25,930 nt of DNA, taken from JBGOUP01 sp041477655. GTDB taxonomy: Bacteria; Patescibacteriota; UBA1384; 2-12-FULL-50-11. The notes below the pieces were generated by a model. That model made no database searches, was not told the origin of the DNA, and saw only the letters and a program-made list of their open reading frames with translations. The stretch is taken from NCBI GenBank assembly GCA_041477655.1, contig JBGOUP010000011.1:1-25930 (forward strand), given 5' to 3'. The translations under genes and the position numbers were made by a program. Every line of letters begins with the position of its first letter. The stretch's first letter is position 1. This document shows positions 8,716-14,731 of this stretch, piece by piece.

Positions 8716-9342
8716 TTAGTGAATGCCACTTAAGAAAGTCGTCAGGAACTGGCTGGCGATAATCAAATAATCAATCAGGAAATAGAAGGCGACAAAAACC
8801 AAGGCGATGAACAATATTGGGTTACTGGCCAATGAGTAGTATAACTGGTCGCTCATAAACAACCGGAGTATTCTTGAGCCGTCAAGTGGCGGGACTGGAA
8901 TAAGATTAAAAAACATTAAAAACAGGTTTAGATAAATAGTCGTGATTGCCAAACCCAACGCTAGTGGCGGTAGGTGGGTAAGACGGATCACCAGCCCTAA
9001 AATGGCAGCTAGTAAAAAGTTACTCAACGGTCCGGCCAGGGCTGTTTGCAGGCCATAAAGCTTGGGATTGTCAAAGTTAGACTCATTGACTGGAACTGGT
9101 TTGCCCCAGCCAAAAGCTGGGACGGGGATGCCAAAACTTTGAAGCAAAATTAGTCCGACTAAAAGTGTTGTCCCGACAGAATCCCAGTGAGCTAATGGAT
9201 TAATAGTCTGTCGGCCTTCGAGTTTAGCGGTCGGATCACCAAATAAATTAGCCACAAAAGCGTGGGCAAATTCGTGAACGGATAGGCTCATTAGAATAAT
9301 TGGAATTAGGAGAAGAAGGATGAGGTGATCTTGATTAAACAT
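8716..9342 (-). CDS. Site-2 protease family (M50) intramembrane metalloprotease
   Basis: A 208-aa integral membrane zinc protease, compact compared with RseP because it lacks PDZ domains. The HExxH motif is HEFAH (His23, Glu24, His27) inside the first membrane segment. The second conserved motif, LIPVPPLDGSR, supplies the third zinc ligand (Asp154). NPLAHWDSVGT and AGPLSNFLLA are also family hallmarks. Four to five hydrophobic segments are visible. Its class cleaves transmembrane anchors of regulators, but the substrate cannot be told here. It is divergent from the bL28 gene. A TTGATT-N16-TATACT promoter ends 7 nt before the ATG, so the mRNA is likely leaderless. Confidence 0.92.
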   Translation of the reverse strand: MFNQDHLILLLLIPIILMSLSVHEFAHAFVANLFGDPTAKLEGRQTINPLAHWDSVGTTLLVGLILLQSFGIPVPAFGWGKPVPVNESNFDNPKLYGLQTALAGPLSNFLLAAILGLVIRLTHLPPLALGLAITTIYLNLFLMFFNLIPVPPLDGSRILRLFMSDQLYYSLASNPILFIALVFVAFYFLIDYLIIASQFLTTFLSGIH

Positions 9343-9349
9343 CTTTACT

Positions 9350-9377
9350 AGTATATGATTAACTTGATTTCAATCAA
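9350..9377 (-). promoter_or_regulatory. Predicted promoter of the M50 protease gene, within a divergent dyad
   Basis: On the minus strand, TTGATT (9377-9372), a 16-bp spacer and TATACT (9355-9350), then 7 nt to the ATG. The -35 box is one arm of a perfect dyad TTGATT-TC-AATCAA (9364-9377). The other arm faces the bL28 gene, whose -10-like CATAAT is at 9391-9396. The two genes may share this control region. Confidence 0.5.
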
Positions 9378-9407
9378 GGGTAGAAACCCACATAATTTAG
9401 CTAACCT

Positions 9408-9617
9408 ATGCTTCAAAGTCCAACCCAAAAACGTTTTTTAGTCTGTCAGCTCTGCGGCAAGCAGAGCGCTATTGGTTACAATCGGCCAAAATCGCTCCAC
9501 AAAACTAAGCGAGCAATCCATCCCAATGTCCAATCCTGGCAGGGCTTAGTCATCTGTAACCGATGTCGTCGAACGTTGAAGAAGTTTGAGGCTAAGCCGA
9601 CTCACCAACAGGTTTGA
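9408..9617 (+). CDS. rpmB: Large ribosomal subunit protein bL28
   Basis: A 69-aa basic protein matching bL28: an N-terminal zinc knuckle CQLCGK, the SLHKTKRAIHPNVQ core that contacts 23S rRNA, and a second CNRCRRTLKK pair. This is the four-cysteine zinc-binding form. The length is normal. No Shine-Dalgarno sequence is seen; a CATAAT hexamer lies 11 nt upstream, so the leader is probably very short. Its 3' end overlaps the convergent zinc-ribbon gene by 26 bp. Confidence 0.9.
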   Translation: MLQSPTQKRFLVCQLCGKQSAIGYNRPKSLHKTKRAIHPNVQSWQGLVICNRCRRTLKKFEAKPTHQQV

Positions 9618-9891
9618 GGACTTTGGCCTCAAAGCAATTTTTGCAGTAAATTTGAGCGTCAGTTGTCGAGGGTTTAAAGAGCACGTCGCCGATCTGGCCA
9701 CAGTTAGAACAAGTTACTTTGAAATACTCCGTCTCGACTTTTTGGCGGTTTTTCTTCCGGCAGTCTTTGCAACGGGTCGGTTTGTTCTTAAAACCGCGAG
9801 CGGCAAAGAATTCCTGTTCACCGGCCGTCCAAATAAAATCTTGACCGCAGTCTTTGCATTTTAGGACCTTGTCTTCAAACGCTCCATCCAT
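9592..9891 (-). CDS. Small zinc-ribbon protein with two C4 modules
   Basis: 99 aa, with two zinc-binding units. The first is CKDCG ... CKDC (residues about 12-43), including the FIWTAGEQEFFAARGFKNKPTRC pattern of the zf-trcl family (probable zinc-ribbon domain). The second is CSNCG ... CKNC (residues about 61-84). The function is unknown; proteins of this type are proposed to bind nucleic acid or ribosomes. It overlaps the end of rpmB by 26 bp and diverges from the delta'-like gene. Both modules are complete, so it is very likely a real gene. Confidence 0.85.
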   Translation of the reverse strand: MDGAFEDKVLKCKDCGQDFIWTAGEQEFFAARGFKNKPTRCKDCRKKNRQKVETEYFKVTCSNCGQIGDVLFKPSTTDAQIYCKNCFEAKVLKPVGESA

Positions 9892-9952
9892 GGTTAGTAT
9901 TCTACTGATTAGTTAAAATTAATGCTAGGAATTTCTGCCCAACTCACCTACT

Positions 9953-10582
9953 ATGACGGCAATGGAGGTAGACTATGGCCGGTCCTATTTTTCTTCTAGC
10001 AGAATCAACATTGCCGAACGTTTCCCAGACGCCTTGGTAACGGATCGCTATGAAGCTGATGCCAGTGGTCTCAATATGGAGGAGTCAAAAAAACTGATTA
10101 CTTGGTGTCAACAACGACCTTTTGGCCAGAATAAAGTCTTAGTTATCCATCAAGCCGAAAGACTGTCTGATTTGGTTTCGCAAGCCTTTCTTAAACTTCT
10201 CGAAGAACCACCAAGCTACCTGGTGGTCATTTTGGACGGTCAATCACGCCAAACGCTTTTGCCGACCGTTAGCTCCCGTCTTCACGAACTTAAGGCAGAA
10301 CTGACAAACAAACCAAATAGACCAGTTAGCTACACTAATCTCCCGGATTTGGACGATCTAAAATTAAAGCTCCTGGCAATTAAAGATCGTCAAGAGCTGG
10401 TTGGTTTTTTAGGGGAATTAGTGACTGCCTTGTCGGCCAAAGTATTAGAATTTCCTTCGGTGGAAACCAGCGATCAACTAGTTTTACTTGATCGAACCAT
10501 AAAGAGACTGAAAGCAAACATAAATCAAAAGCTTGCGGTAGATGGACTTCTCTTGAACTGGCGGCAAAACTCCGGTAGGTAA
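9953..10582 (+). CDS. holB: DNA polymerase III delta'-like clamp-loader subunit (start uncertain, possible frameshift)
   Basis: 209 aa. The core has the delta'/AAA+ signature: a GLNMEESKKLITWCQQRPFG segment, then KVLVIHQAERLSDLVSQAFLKLLEEPP (degenerate Walker B and the LLEEPP sensor region) and TLLPTVSSRLHEL with a Ser-Arg motif. No P-loop is present, which is acceptable for delta'. The product would help load the sliding clamp. The start is unclear. ATG 9953 and 9962 are in frame but lack a Shine-Dalgarno sequence. A perfect GGAGGT (9964-9969) instead points to ATG 9975 in another frame, which codes MAGPIFLLAES and stops after 21 codons. One missing base in the T-run near 9990 would join that start to the main frame. 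Shorter than typical holB products (about 300 aa); the C-terminal domain is reduced. Confidence 0.75.
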   Translation: MTAMEVDYGRSYFSSSRINIAERFPDALVTDRYEADASGLNMEESKKLITWCQQRPFGQNKVLVIHQAERLSDLVSQAFLKLLEEPPSYLVVILDGQSRQTLLPTVSSRLHELKAELTNKPNRPVSYTNLPDLDDLKLKLLAIKDRQELVGFLGELVTALSAKVLEFPSVETSDQLVLLDRTIKRLKANINQKLAVDGLLLNWRQNSGR

Positions 10583-10587
10583 GAGTA

Positions 10588-10653
10588 ATGAGGAAGGGCG
10601 CGGTCTACAACAATCTGCTGGCGGAAAAGTTAGGGGATATCCGTAAGTCATGA
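10588..10653 (+). CDS. Possible 21-codon small ORF coupled to the TPR gene
   Basis: ATG 10588 to TGA 10653 encodes a basic 21-residue peptide beginning MRKGAVYNN. Its stop overlaps the ATG of the TPR gene (ATGA). It begins 5 nt after the delta'-like gene, with an AGG about 8 nt upstream. It may be a coupling ORF or chance; no function can be assigned. Confidence 0.3.
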   Translation: MRKGAVYNNLLAEKLGDIRKS

Positions 10654-11273
10654 TCGCCCAGCTGGTCTTTTTTGCCGCTCTGGCATTGTTTCTGGTGATT
10701 ATTCTACGCCGGGTTACTCTCTCCAAGGACTGGTTGATTCAGCTCTGGCAGGGGATTAAAAATGGCTTGTTCGTACTTTTTAGCGGGTTTTCAAGACTAT
10801 TGGGACGACGACAACGTCAGCCGAAAGCCAACGTTGCCAACTCAACAAATTCTAACGGACAGAGTCTACCAACCTCGGTTGATAATTTCTGGAAGGAAGA
10901 GCCAGTTGAGGAGAAACCAGAGCTGTTGAGCCATTTCGAGGAAGGCGACGAGATGTTACGCACTGGCAAACTCGACCAGGCCGAGAAATTTTTCTTGACT
11001 GCCGCTACTCGTAACCCTAAAGATGCTCGGGTCTACGCCAAGCTAGGTCTAGTTTATTTAACCAAAAAGAACTATGTTGACGCGGTCGAAGCGCTTAAAG
11101 TGGCAGTCAAACAAGATAAATACAATCCCAGTCGTCATTATAATTTAGCCCTGGCTTACTGGGGCAATAAAGATGGCCAACGAGCTATCTCCACAATCCG
11201 TGAGGCTATTAGCCTTGATCCAGTCACCAAAAAATACCGAATATTTCTTGAGCAGTTACTCAACAAGAAGTAA
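10650..11273 (+). CDS. Membrane-anchored TPR protein
   Basis: 207 aa. An N-terminal hydrophobic helix (LVFFAALALFLVIILRRV, residues 4-22) is followed by a second amphipathic or weakly hydrophobic stretch (about 38-52). A polar linker (about 55-90) leads to tetratricopeptide repeats: HFEEGDEMLRTGKLDQAEKF, VYAKLGLVYLTKKNYVDAVEALKVAVK and RHYNLALAYWGNKDGQRAISTIREAISLDP. Such proteins are scaffolds; the partner cannot be inferred. AGGGGA lies 12 nt before the ATG. The start overlaps the stop of a 21-codon ORF. The gene is followed by tRNA-Thr. Confidence 0.85.
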   Translation: MIAQLVFFAALALFLVIILRRVTLSKDWLIQLWQGIKNGLFVLFSGFSRLLGRRQRQPKANVANSTNSNGQSLPTSVDNFWKEEPVEEKPELLSHFEEGDEMLRTGKLDQAEKFFLTAATRNPKDARVYAKLGLVYLTKKNYVDAVEALKVAVKQDKYNPSRHYNLALAYWGNKDGQRAISTIREAISLDPVTKKYRIFLEQLLNKK

Positions 11274-11327
11274 AGTAGGGGAGACCGTTGCTCCGTGCCA
11301 CTCCGCCGTATGCGGTGCCGGATTCAA

Positions 11328-11399
11328 GCCCACGTAGCTTAGTGGTAGAGCAATCGCTTTGTAAGCGAAAGGTCGTCGGTTCAATCCCGACCGTGGGCT
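11328..11399 (+). tRNA. tRNA-Thr (anticodon TGT)
   Basis: Acceptor GCCCACG pairs fully with CGTGGGC; D arm GCTT/GAGC; anticodon loop TTTGTAA (anticodon TGT); T arm GTCGG-TTCAATC-CCGAC. The top pair of the anticodon stem is A-A, the others are paired. Discriminator T; no encoded CCA. No intron interrupts it. Confidence 0.95.
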
Positions 11400-11446
11400 C
11401 AGATAAAGAAGTTGTAAAGCGGTTAACCTAATTGTACTGTAAACTT

Positions 11447-12232
11447 ATGGCTAGAAGGTGGACGAGTGGTGAGGAAAACCTCCTACGAAGTGTATTAAAT
11501 ACACTATATGTGAAGAGGAATCTTTCTCTTAAAGAAATTTCCCAGATAATGGCGCTCAGTCAGTCGACTATATATAAGCGCTTGATTCGATTAAAGATCC
11601 CCATCCAACGACACAAGAAACCTGGGTATAACAATAAACTTACAAATATTTCCATCCCGAGAACTCGCACCAGCGAACTGGCAGAACTTGTTGGCATCCT
11701 GCTAGGAGATGGTAATATCACTTCGACTCAGGTACGGGTTACTATTGATTCAAGAGAACGGGAGTATATCGCCTATATTAGACTGTTGATTGAGAAAGTT
11801 TTTGGCATCCAACCCAAGGTAATGCAAAGAAAAAACTGTAACGCCGCGGATATATATTTTGGTTCGGTTGAGGCTGTTAGGTTTCTAGAAGAAATGGGGT
11901 TTGTTCGAAATAAGGTAAAATTTCAAATTGGGGTGCCAAAGTGGACATCATGCTCTAAAGTTTTTAAACGTTCATTAATACGAGGCTTTTGCGACACGGA
12001 CGGTTCTGTTTATTTGCTAAAGAGTGGTCAGGTTCAAATTTCATTTACTAATCGATCGAAGAAACTTCTCGAAGATCTTAATAATATGCTGGAATCATTG
12101 TCGATACGCGCTTCTCGGGTTGGTAGTAAGTCGTTTTATCTCACTAGGAAATCCGAGGTAGTGAAGTATCGCGAAGATATAGGTTTCTCTAATCCAAAGC
12201 ATAGATTAAAGATACAAAATTGGTTAAAATAA
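11447..12232 (+). CDS. LAGLIDADG homing endonuclease, free-standing
   Basis: About 261 aa. An N-terminal helix-turn-helix region (residues about 5-55, LKEISQIMALSQSTIYKRLIRL) precedes two LAGLIDADG helices: LAELVGILLGDGN and LIRGFCDTDGS. Two motifs in one chain imply a monomeric endonuclease, and the acidic residues (GDG and TDG) needed for metal binding are kept, so it may be active. It sits between intact tRNA-Thr and tRNA-Tyr genes and I see no intron, so it appears free-standing rather than intron-encoded. ATG 11447 is preferred; TTG 11432 would add five residues. Base use is more AT-rich than its neighbours, consistent with recent gain. Confidence 0.9.
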   Translation: MARRWTSGEENLLRSVLNTLYVKRNLSLKEISQIMALSQSTIYKRLIRLKIPIQRHKKPGYNNKLTNISIPRTRTSELAELVGILLGDGNITSTQVRVTIDSREREYIAYIRLLIEKVFGIQPKVMQRKNCNAADIYFGSVEAVRFLEEMGFVRNKVKFQIGVPKWTSCSKVFKRSLIRGFCDTDGSVYLLKSGQVQISFTNRSKKLLEDLNNMLESLSIRASRVGSKSFYLTRKSEVVKYREDIGFSNPKHRLKIQNWLK

Positions 12233-12245
12233 TTAACGATAATTA

Positions 12246-12333
12246 GCTGGGGTACCTAAGCGGTCAACAGGGGTAGACTGTAAATCTACTGGCCACTGTG
12301 CCTTCGGGGGTTCGAATCCCTCCCCCAGCACCA
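12246..12333 (+). tRNA. tRNA-Tyr (anticodon GTA), CCA encoded
   Basis: Class II tRNA with a long variable arm (GGCCAC/GTGCC region). Acceptor GCTGGGG pairs with CCCCAGC; anticodon stem GTAGA/TCTAC with loop CTGTAAA (anticodon GTA); T loop TTCGAAT. A73 is followed directly by CCA, the only encoded CCA among the five tRNAs here. The word AACGATAA flanks it on both sides (12234-12241 and 12333-12340). Confidence 0.96.
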
Positions 12334-12344
12334 ACGATAAAATA

Positions 12345-12680
12345 ATGAAGACTCTGAAATTTCGAGATTATCTGGTGCCGCTAATTATTAACCAAACCAA
12401 GCGTACTACCTGGCGGATTGATGATGACAAAGACCTAAAAGTTGGCGATAGATTATCTTTAGTTAACTTTAATTCTAAGAAGGAATTTGCCCGCGCTGTG
12501 ATAACAGAAATCAGAATGAAAAAGTTGCTTGAGATTGATGAAAAAGATTTCCTTGACGGACACGAAGAATTTAGTAATCGAGGACAAATGCTCGCAACCT
12601 ATCGACGCTATTACGGCAAGAAAATTAACCTCAACTTCCTAGTGAAGATCGCCTACTTTAAGCTTATCGAAGTTGTCTAA
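12345..12680 (+). CDS. ASCH-domain protein
   Basis: 111 aa. It reads as a small ASCH (PUA-like) protein of the kind TLKFRDYLVPLI ... KRTTWRIDDDKDLKVGDRLSLVN ... FARAVITEIR, ending with YFKLIEV. ASCH domains bind RNA or modified nucleotides; some have amidohydrolase or nuclease activity. The TTWR and D-rich loop form the usual conserved pocket face. It starts 11 nt after the CCA of tRNA-Tyr and may be read from the same transcript. It occupies the position where many bacteria have a tRNA-Gly. The substrate is unknown. Confidence 0.82.
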   Translation: MKTLKFRDYLVPLIINQTKRTTWRIDDDKDLKVGDRLSLVNFNSKKEFARAVITEIRMKKLLEIDEKDFLDGHEEFSNRGQMLATYRRYYGKKINLNFLVKIAYFKLIEVV

Positions 12681-12702
12681 TCTGTATTTGACCTGTTAAA
12701 AT
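12673..12702 (+). promoter_or_regulatory. Predicted promoter for tRNA-Thr(GGT)
   Basis: TTGTCT (12673-12678), an 18-bp spacer and TAAAAT (12697-12702), ending 9 nt before the mature tRNA 5' end. It overlaps the last codons of the ASCH gene. Confidence 0.45.
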
Positions 12703-12711
12703 AGCATCATT

Positions 12712-12783
12712 GCCGAGGTAGCTCAGTGGTAGAGCATGCGCATGGTAAGCGTAAGGTCCCGGGTTCAATCCCCGGTCTCGGCT
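12712..12783 (+). tRNA. tRNA-Thr (anticodon GGT)
   Basis: Acceptor GCCGAGG/TCTCGGC, D arm GCTC/GAGC, anticodon stem TGCGC/GCGTA with loop ATGGTAA (anticodon GGT), T arm CCGGG-TTCAATC-CCCGG. Discriminator T, no encoded CCA. A frame open across this tRNA into the bL33 gene is not a real N-terminal extension. Confidence 0.95.
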
Positions 12784-12811
12784 CGACAGAATATCGTCAA
12801 ACTGGTAAAAT
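12783..12811 (+). promoter_or_regulatory. Predicted promoter of rpmG
   Basis: TCGACA (12783-12788), 17 bp, then TAAAAT (12806-12811) with an extended TGG just before it. Start of transcription would fall near 12818, leaving only a few bases before ATG 12822. The -35 box touches the last base of tRNA-Thr. Confidence 0.55.
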
Positions 12812-12821
12812 ACTTACAACT

Positions 12822-12986
12822 ATGGCTAAAACCAAAGCTCGTTCGGCGATAACTCTCGATTGTTCCATCTGCAAGGAACGCAATTACCATACCCAGAAAA
12901 ACAAAACCAAGACGACTACCCGCCTAGAGCTCAACAAATTCTGCAAACACTGCCGCAAAGTTACTGCTCATAAAGAAGGCAAGTAA
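12822..12986 (+). CDS. rpmG: Large ribosomal subunit protein bL33
   Basis: 54 aa, MAKTKARSAITLDCSICKER followed by NYHTQKNKTKTTTRLELNKF and CKHCRKVTAHKE: the bL33 core in the zinc-binding form with CxxC and CxxC. Normal length. The start is ATG 12822; longer frames reading through tRNA-Thr are artefacts. tRNA-Trp follows at 13050, the order usual in bacteria (bL33, tRNA-Trp, secE), but secE is not present here. Confidence 0.93.
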   Translation: MAKTKARSAITLDCSICKERNYHTQKNKTKTTTRLELNKFCKHCRKVTAHKEGK

Positions 12987-13049
12987 CTTCTTCTACCTGT
13001 TGGATAATTACGGTAAACTTAGTGAGACCCAGTGTCAGATCATACCTAT

Positions 13050-13121
13050 AGGGGCGTAGCTCAGTGGTAGAGCATCGGTCTCCAAAACCGAGGGTCGCAG
13101 GTTCAATCCCTGTCGCCCCTG
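13050..13121 (+). tRNA. tRNA-Trp (anticodon CCA)
   Basis: Acceptor AGGGGCG/CGCCCCT, D arm GCTC/GAGC, anticodon stem TCGGT/ACCGA with loop CTCCAAA (anticodon CCA), T arm GCAGG-TTCAATC-CCTGT. Discriminator G as expected for Trp; 3' CCA not encoded. Confidence 0.96.
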
Positions 13122-13163
13122 CTGTTTGCGCTTAGGCGGCTCGATTACGACTGAATAAAATGA

Positions 13164-13235
13164 AGGAGGAATACGAGGCCGTAGGTCGACTATTCATCTA
13201 GGAGGAATACGAGGCTGCAAGCCGACTATTCGCCT
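13164..13235 (+). repeat. Two tandem 36-bp units, each forming a hairpin with compensatory changes
   Basis: Units 13164-13199 and 13200-13235 differ at six positions. Each begins AGGAGGAATACGAGGC and folds as GAATA / TATTC enclosing a CGA/GAC internal loop and an inner stem with a 3-nt loop: GGCC-GTA-GGTC in unit 1, GGCT-GCA-AGCC in unit 2. The C-G to T-A exchange is compensatory. Unit 2 also has outer arms CTAGG/CCTAG. It lies between tRNA-Trp and the pil operon promoter. It could be a structured RNA or a protein-binding repeat; no known family is recognised. Confidence 0.6.
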
Positions 13236-13256
13236 AGGGCCTGCCAATGCGTCTTG

Positions 13257-13286
13257 TTGACATGCCCAAGACTGGCCAAGTAGAGT
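13257..13286 (+). promoter_or_regulatory. Predicted promoter of the pilus operon
   Basis: TTGACA (13257-13262, perfect -35), 18-bp spacer, TAGAGT (13281-13286, four of six). It lies 24 bp before the preferred pilN start. Confidence 0.5.
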
Positions 13287-13309
13287 GAGAAGTATCAATG
13301 GAGGGGAAC

Positions 13310-13909
13310 ATGGAACCGGTACATCAGCAGCCGTTGCCGCAACCGCCACAGCATGCGGCGCCGAAGCAGGAGCATATCTCACCGCTAACGACCGGTAAAA
13401 GTGCTCTAGACTCGTTTGGCATTGCCATATTTTTTATTATCGTGGTTGAGCTGGTGCTTTTAATCGGCCTGAATCTTTACCAAGCCAGTAAAATAGCTGA
13501 TTTAGACAAACGACAAACGTCGGCCAAGACGAAACTAGCTACCGCCGACTACAAAACCATCAATACTGAAATTGACGGAGCACTGGCGGGAGATAGTCTG
13601 CTTAAAACTGCTCTGGACAGCAAGGTTCATTGGAGTGGTCTGTTTAACCAACTCAACGCTGTCACACCTAAGGACGTTAAGCTATCATCAGTCTCAATCT
13701 CCGAAGACGGTTCAGTCCATTTTGATGGACAAACGACTAGTATGAGTAGCCTGGCTCAAGCTTTGGTTTCTTGGCAGTCCGGAGTGCCTAACCACAAAAC
13801 GCCACTTTCAGATGTCATCCTGGCCAGCAACGGTTTCGCCGATGCCAACAGCAAAAAGGTCGTGACTTTTTCAATTACGGCTGGTGTTAATCAGGGGAGC
13901 TTACAATGA
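13310..13909 (+). CDS. pilN: Type IV pilus inner-membrane protein PilN
   Basis: About 199 aa: a proline- and glutamine-rich cytoplasmic N-terminus (residues 1-30), one membrane helix (FGIAIFFIIVVELVLLIGLNLY, about 37-58), a coiled-coil-like stretch (YQASKIADLDKRQTSAKTKL), then a small alpha/beta domain (HWSGLFNQLNAVTPKDVKLSSVSISEDGSVHFDGQ) as in PilN/GspL-C. PilN and PilO link the cytoplasmic motor to the pilus base. An ATG at 13298 is in frame, but GGAGGGG (13300-13306) sits 3 nt before ATG 13310 and overlaps the upstream start, favouring 13310. First gene of pilN-pilO-91 aa-pilB; pilM is not seen beside it. The stop overlaps a 14-codon ORF. Confidence 0.85.
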   Translation: MEPVHQQPLPQPPQHAAPKQEHISPLTTGKSALDSFGIAIFFIIVVELVLLIGLNLYQASKIADLDKRQTSAKTKLATADYKTINTEIDGALAGDSLLKTALDSKVHWSGLFNQLNAVTPKDVKLSSVSISEDGSVHFDGQTTSMSSLAQALVSWQSGVPNHKTPLSDVILASNGFADANSKKVVTFSITAGVNQGSLQ

Positions 13910-13950
13910 TCGGTAACGATTGGTTTGCCATTGAGGAGCTGATTAAATGA
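13906..13950 (+). CDS. 14-codon ORF linking pilN and pilO by two ATGA overlaps
   Basis: ATG 13906 overlaps the pilN stop and TGA 13950 overlaps the pilO start, each as ATGA. It encodes MIGNDWFAIEELIK. A good Shine-Dalgarno sequence (GGGGAG, 6 nt before its ATG) precedes it, and it contains the GAGGAG (13933-13938) for pilO. It may be a coupling ORF; a peptide function is possible but unproven. Confidence 0.45.
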   Translation: MIGNDWFAIEELIK

Positions 13951-14453
13951 AGCGATCGAATATCGGCTTATTGCTTCTGGCTGTCTCTGTTGTTGGTTGG
14001 TTTTTGGCCATTCGTCCGCAGATAAAAAAGTTTTCTGAAAATGCCCTTCAGGTATCGGTCAAAAATATTGAGACGACTTCGTACGAACAAAGGGTTAAAG
14101 ATTTGGACGCGATCAAGAGTAGCCCGGATTTCCAAGCAACCCTAGATGCTCGCTATTCGGCTATGCCAAAGTCCAGCCAAATTCCTGAAGTGTTGGTAAT
14201 GATTGAGAGCATCGGCAGTCAGGCGGGCGTAACTTTCAGCTCGGCGACAATTGGCTCACCCAATCCATCCGATGTGCCCGTATCACTTTCGTTTAGTGGT
14301 GATCTTGCCGCGGTTCAACGTTTTCTTGACACCATGAATAACAACGTTCGAACGGTGATTGTTAAAAGCCAGAATTATTCATCTGATTCCACGGGCACAA
14401 TCACTGCTAATTTGCAGGTTGGCCTAGTCTATCAGGGGAAAGGAGCAAAGTAA
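13947..14453 (+). CDS. pilO: Type IV pilus inner-membrane protein PilO
   Basis: 168 aa: a membrane helix right after the start (IGLLLLAVSVVGWFLAIRP, residues 6-24), a coiled-coil segment, then a ferredoxin-like domain (SSQIPEVLVMIESIGSQAGVTFSSATI and VSLSFSGDLAAVQRFLDTMNNNVRTVIV) typical of PilO. It would pair with PilN outside the membrane. GAGGAG lies 8 nt before the ATG. The stop overlaps the next start by one base (TAATG). PilO is confirmed more by context and fold pattern than by strong motifs. Confidence 0.82.
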   Translation: MKRSNIGLLLLAVSVVGWFLAIRPQIKKFSENALQVSVKNIETTSYEQRVKDLDAIKSSPDFQATLDARYSAMPKSSQIPEVLVMIESIGSQAGVTFSSATIGSPNPSDVPVSLSFSGDLAAVQRFLDTMNNNVRTVIVKSQNYSSDSTGTITANLQVGLVYQGKGAK

Positions 14454-14728
14454 TGGCCGGCGAAATCGGTCCAAGTAAGTTGGGAACTGTAATCGGCGTT
14501 GTTTTAATCTTGGTGGTAGTTTTAGGTTTCCTGCTATCGGTTCTCTTACAGTTACCCAAATCAGGACAGGCAGAAAAATTAGCTAAACCTCTCCAAACAT
14601 TGCCTCGCGATTTCTTTTCCAGCAATGCCACCACCGATGCTATCCGAAAACTTAATAAGCCAAATAACGTTCCGGTGGTAGTTGATCCCAATCAAGTTGG
14701 GCGCAATAATGTCTTTGAGGGCTTTTAA
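14453..14728 (+). CDS. Small single-pass membrane protein of the pilus operon
   Basis: 91 aa, not recognised as a named family. A glycine-rich start (MAGEIGPSKLG) precedes a strong membrane helix (TVIGVVLILVVVLGFLLSVLLQL, residues about 12-34), then a polar 55-residue tail (LPRDFFSSNATTDAIRKLNKPNNVPVVVDPNQVGRNNVF). Position after pilO and before pilB, with AAGGAG 8 nt upstream and a 1-nt overlap with pilO, suggests an envelope component standing in PilP's place, but it has no lipoprotein signal. Function is inferred from place only. Confidence 0.7.
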   Translation: MAGEIGPSKLGTVIGVVLILVVVLGFLLSVLLQLPKSGQAEKLAKPLQTLPRDFFSSNATTDAIRKLNKPNNVPVVVDPNQVGRNNVFEGF

Positions 14729-14731
14729 TGT

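Noticed and set aside
8445..8762. 105-codon frame on the plus strand across tRNA-Pro
   Set aside because: It translates the complement of the tRNA and its repeats; no protein features.
10650..10653. UGA recoding (as in Gracilibacteria or SR1)
   Set aside because: TGA terminates pilN and pilO-adjacent ORFs and conserved genes end with normal stops; no gene needs TGA read as Gly.
11328..12333. Intron-split tRNA with an endonuclease inside
   Set aside because: Both tRNA-Thr and tRNA-Tyr fold completely without interruption.
12726..12821. N-terminal extension of bL33 (frame starting inside tRNA-Thr)
   Set aside because: It translates the tRNA. The bL33 start at 12822 fits the family and has a promoter directly upstream.
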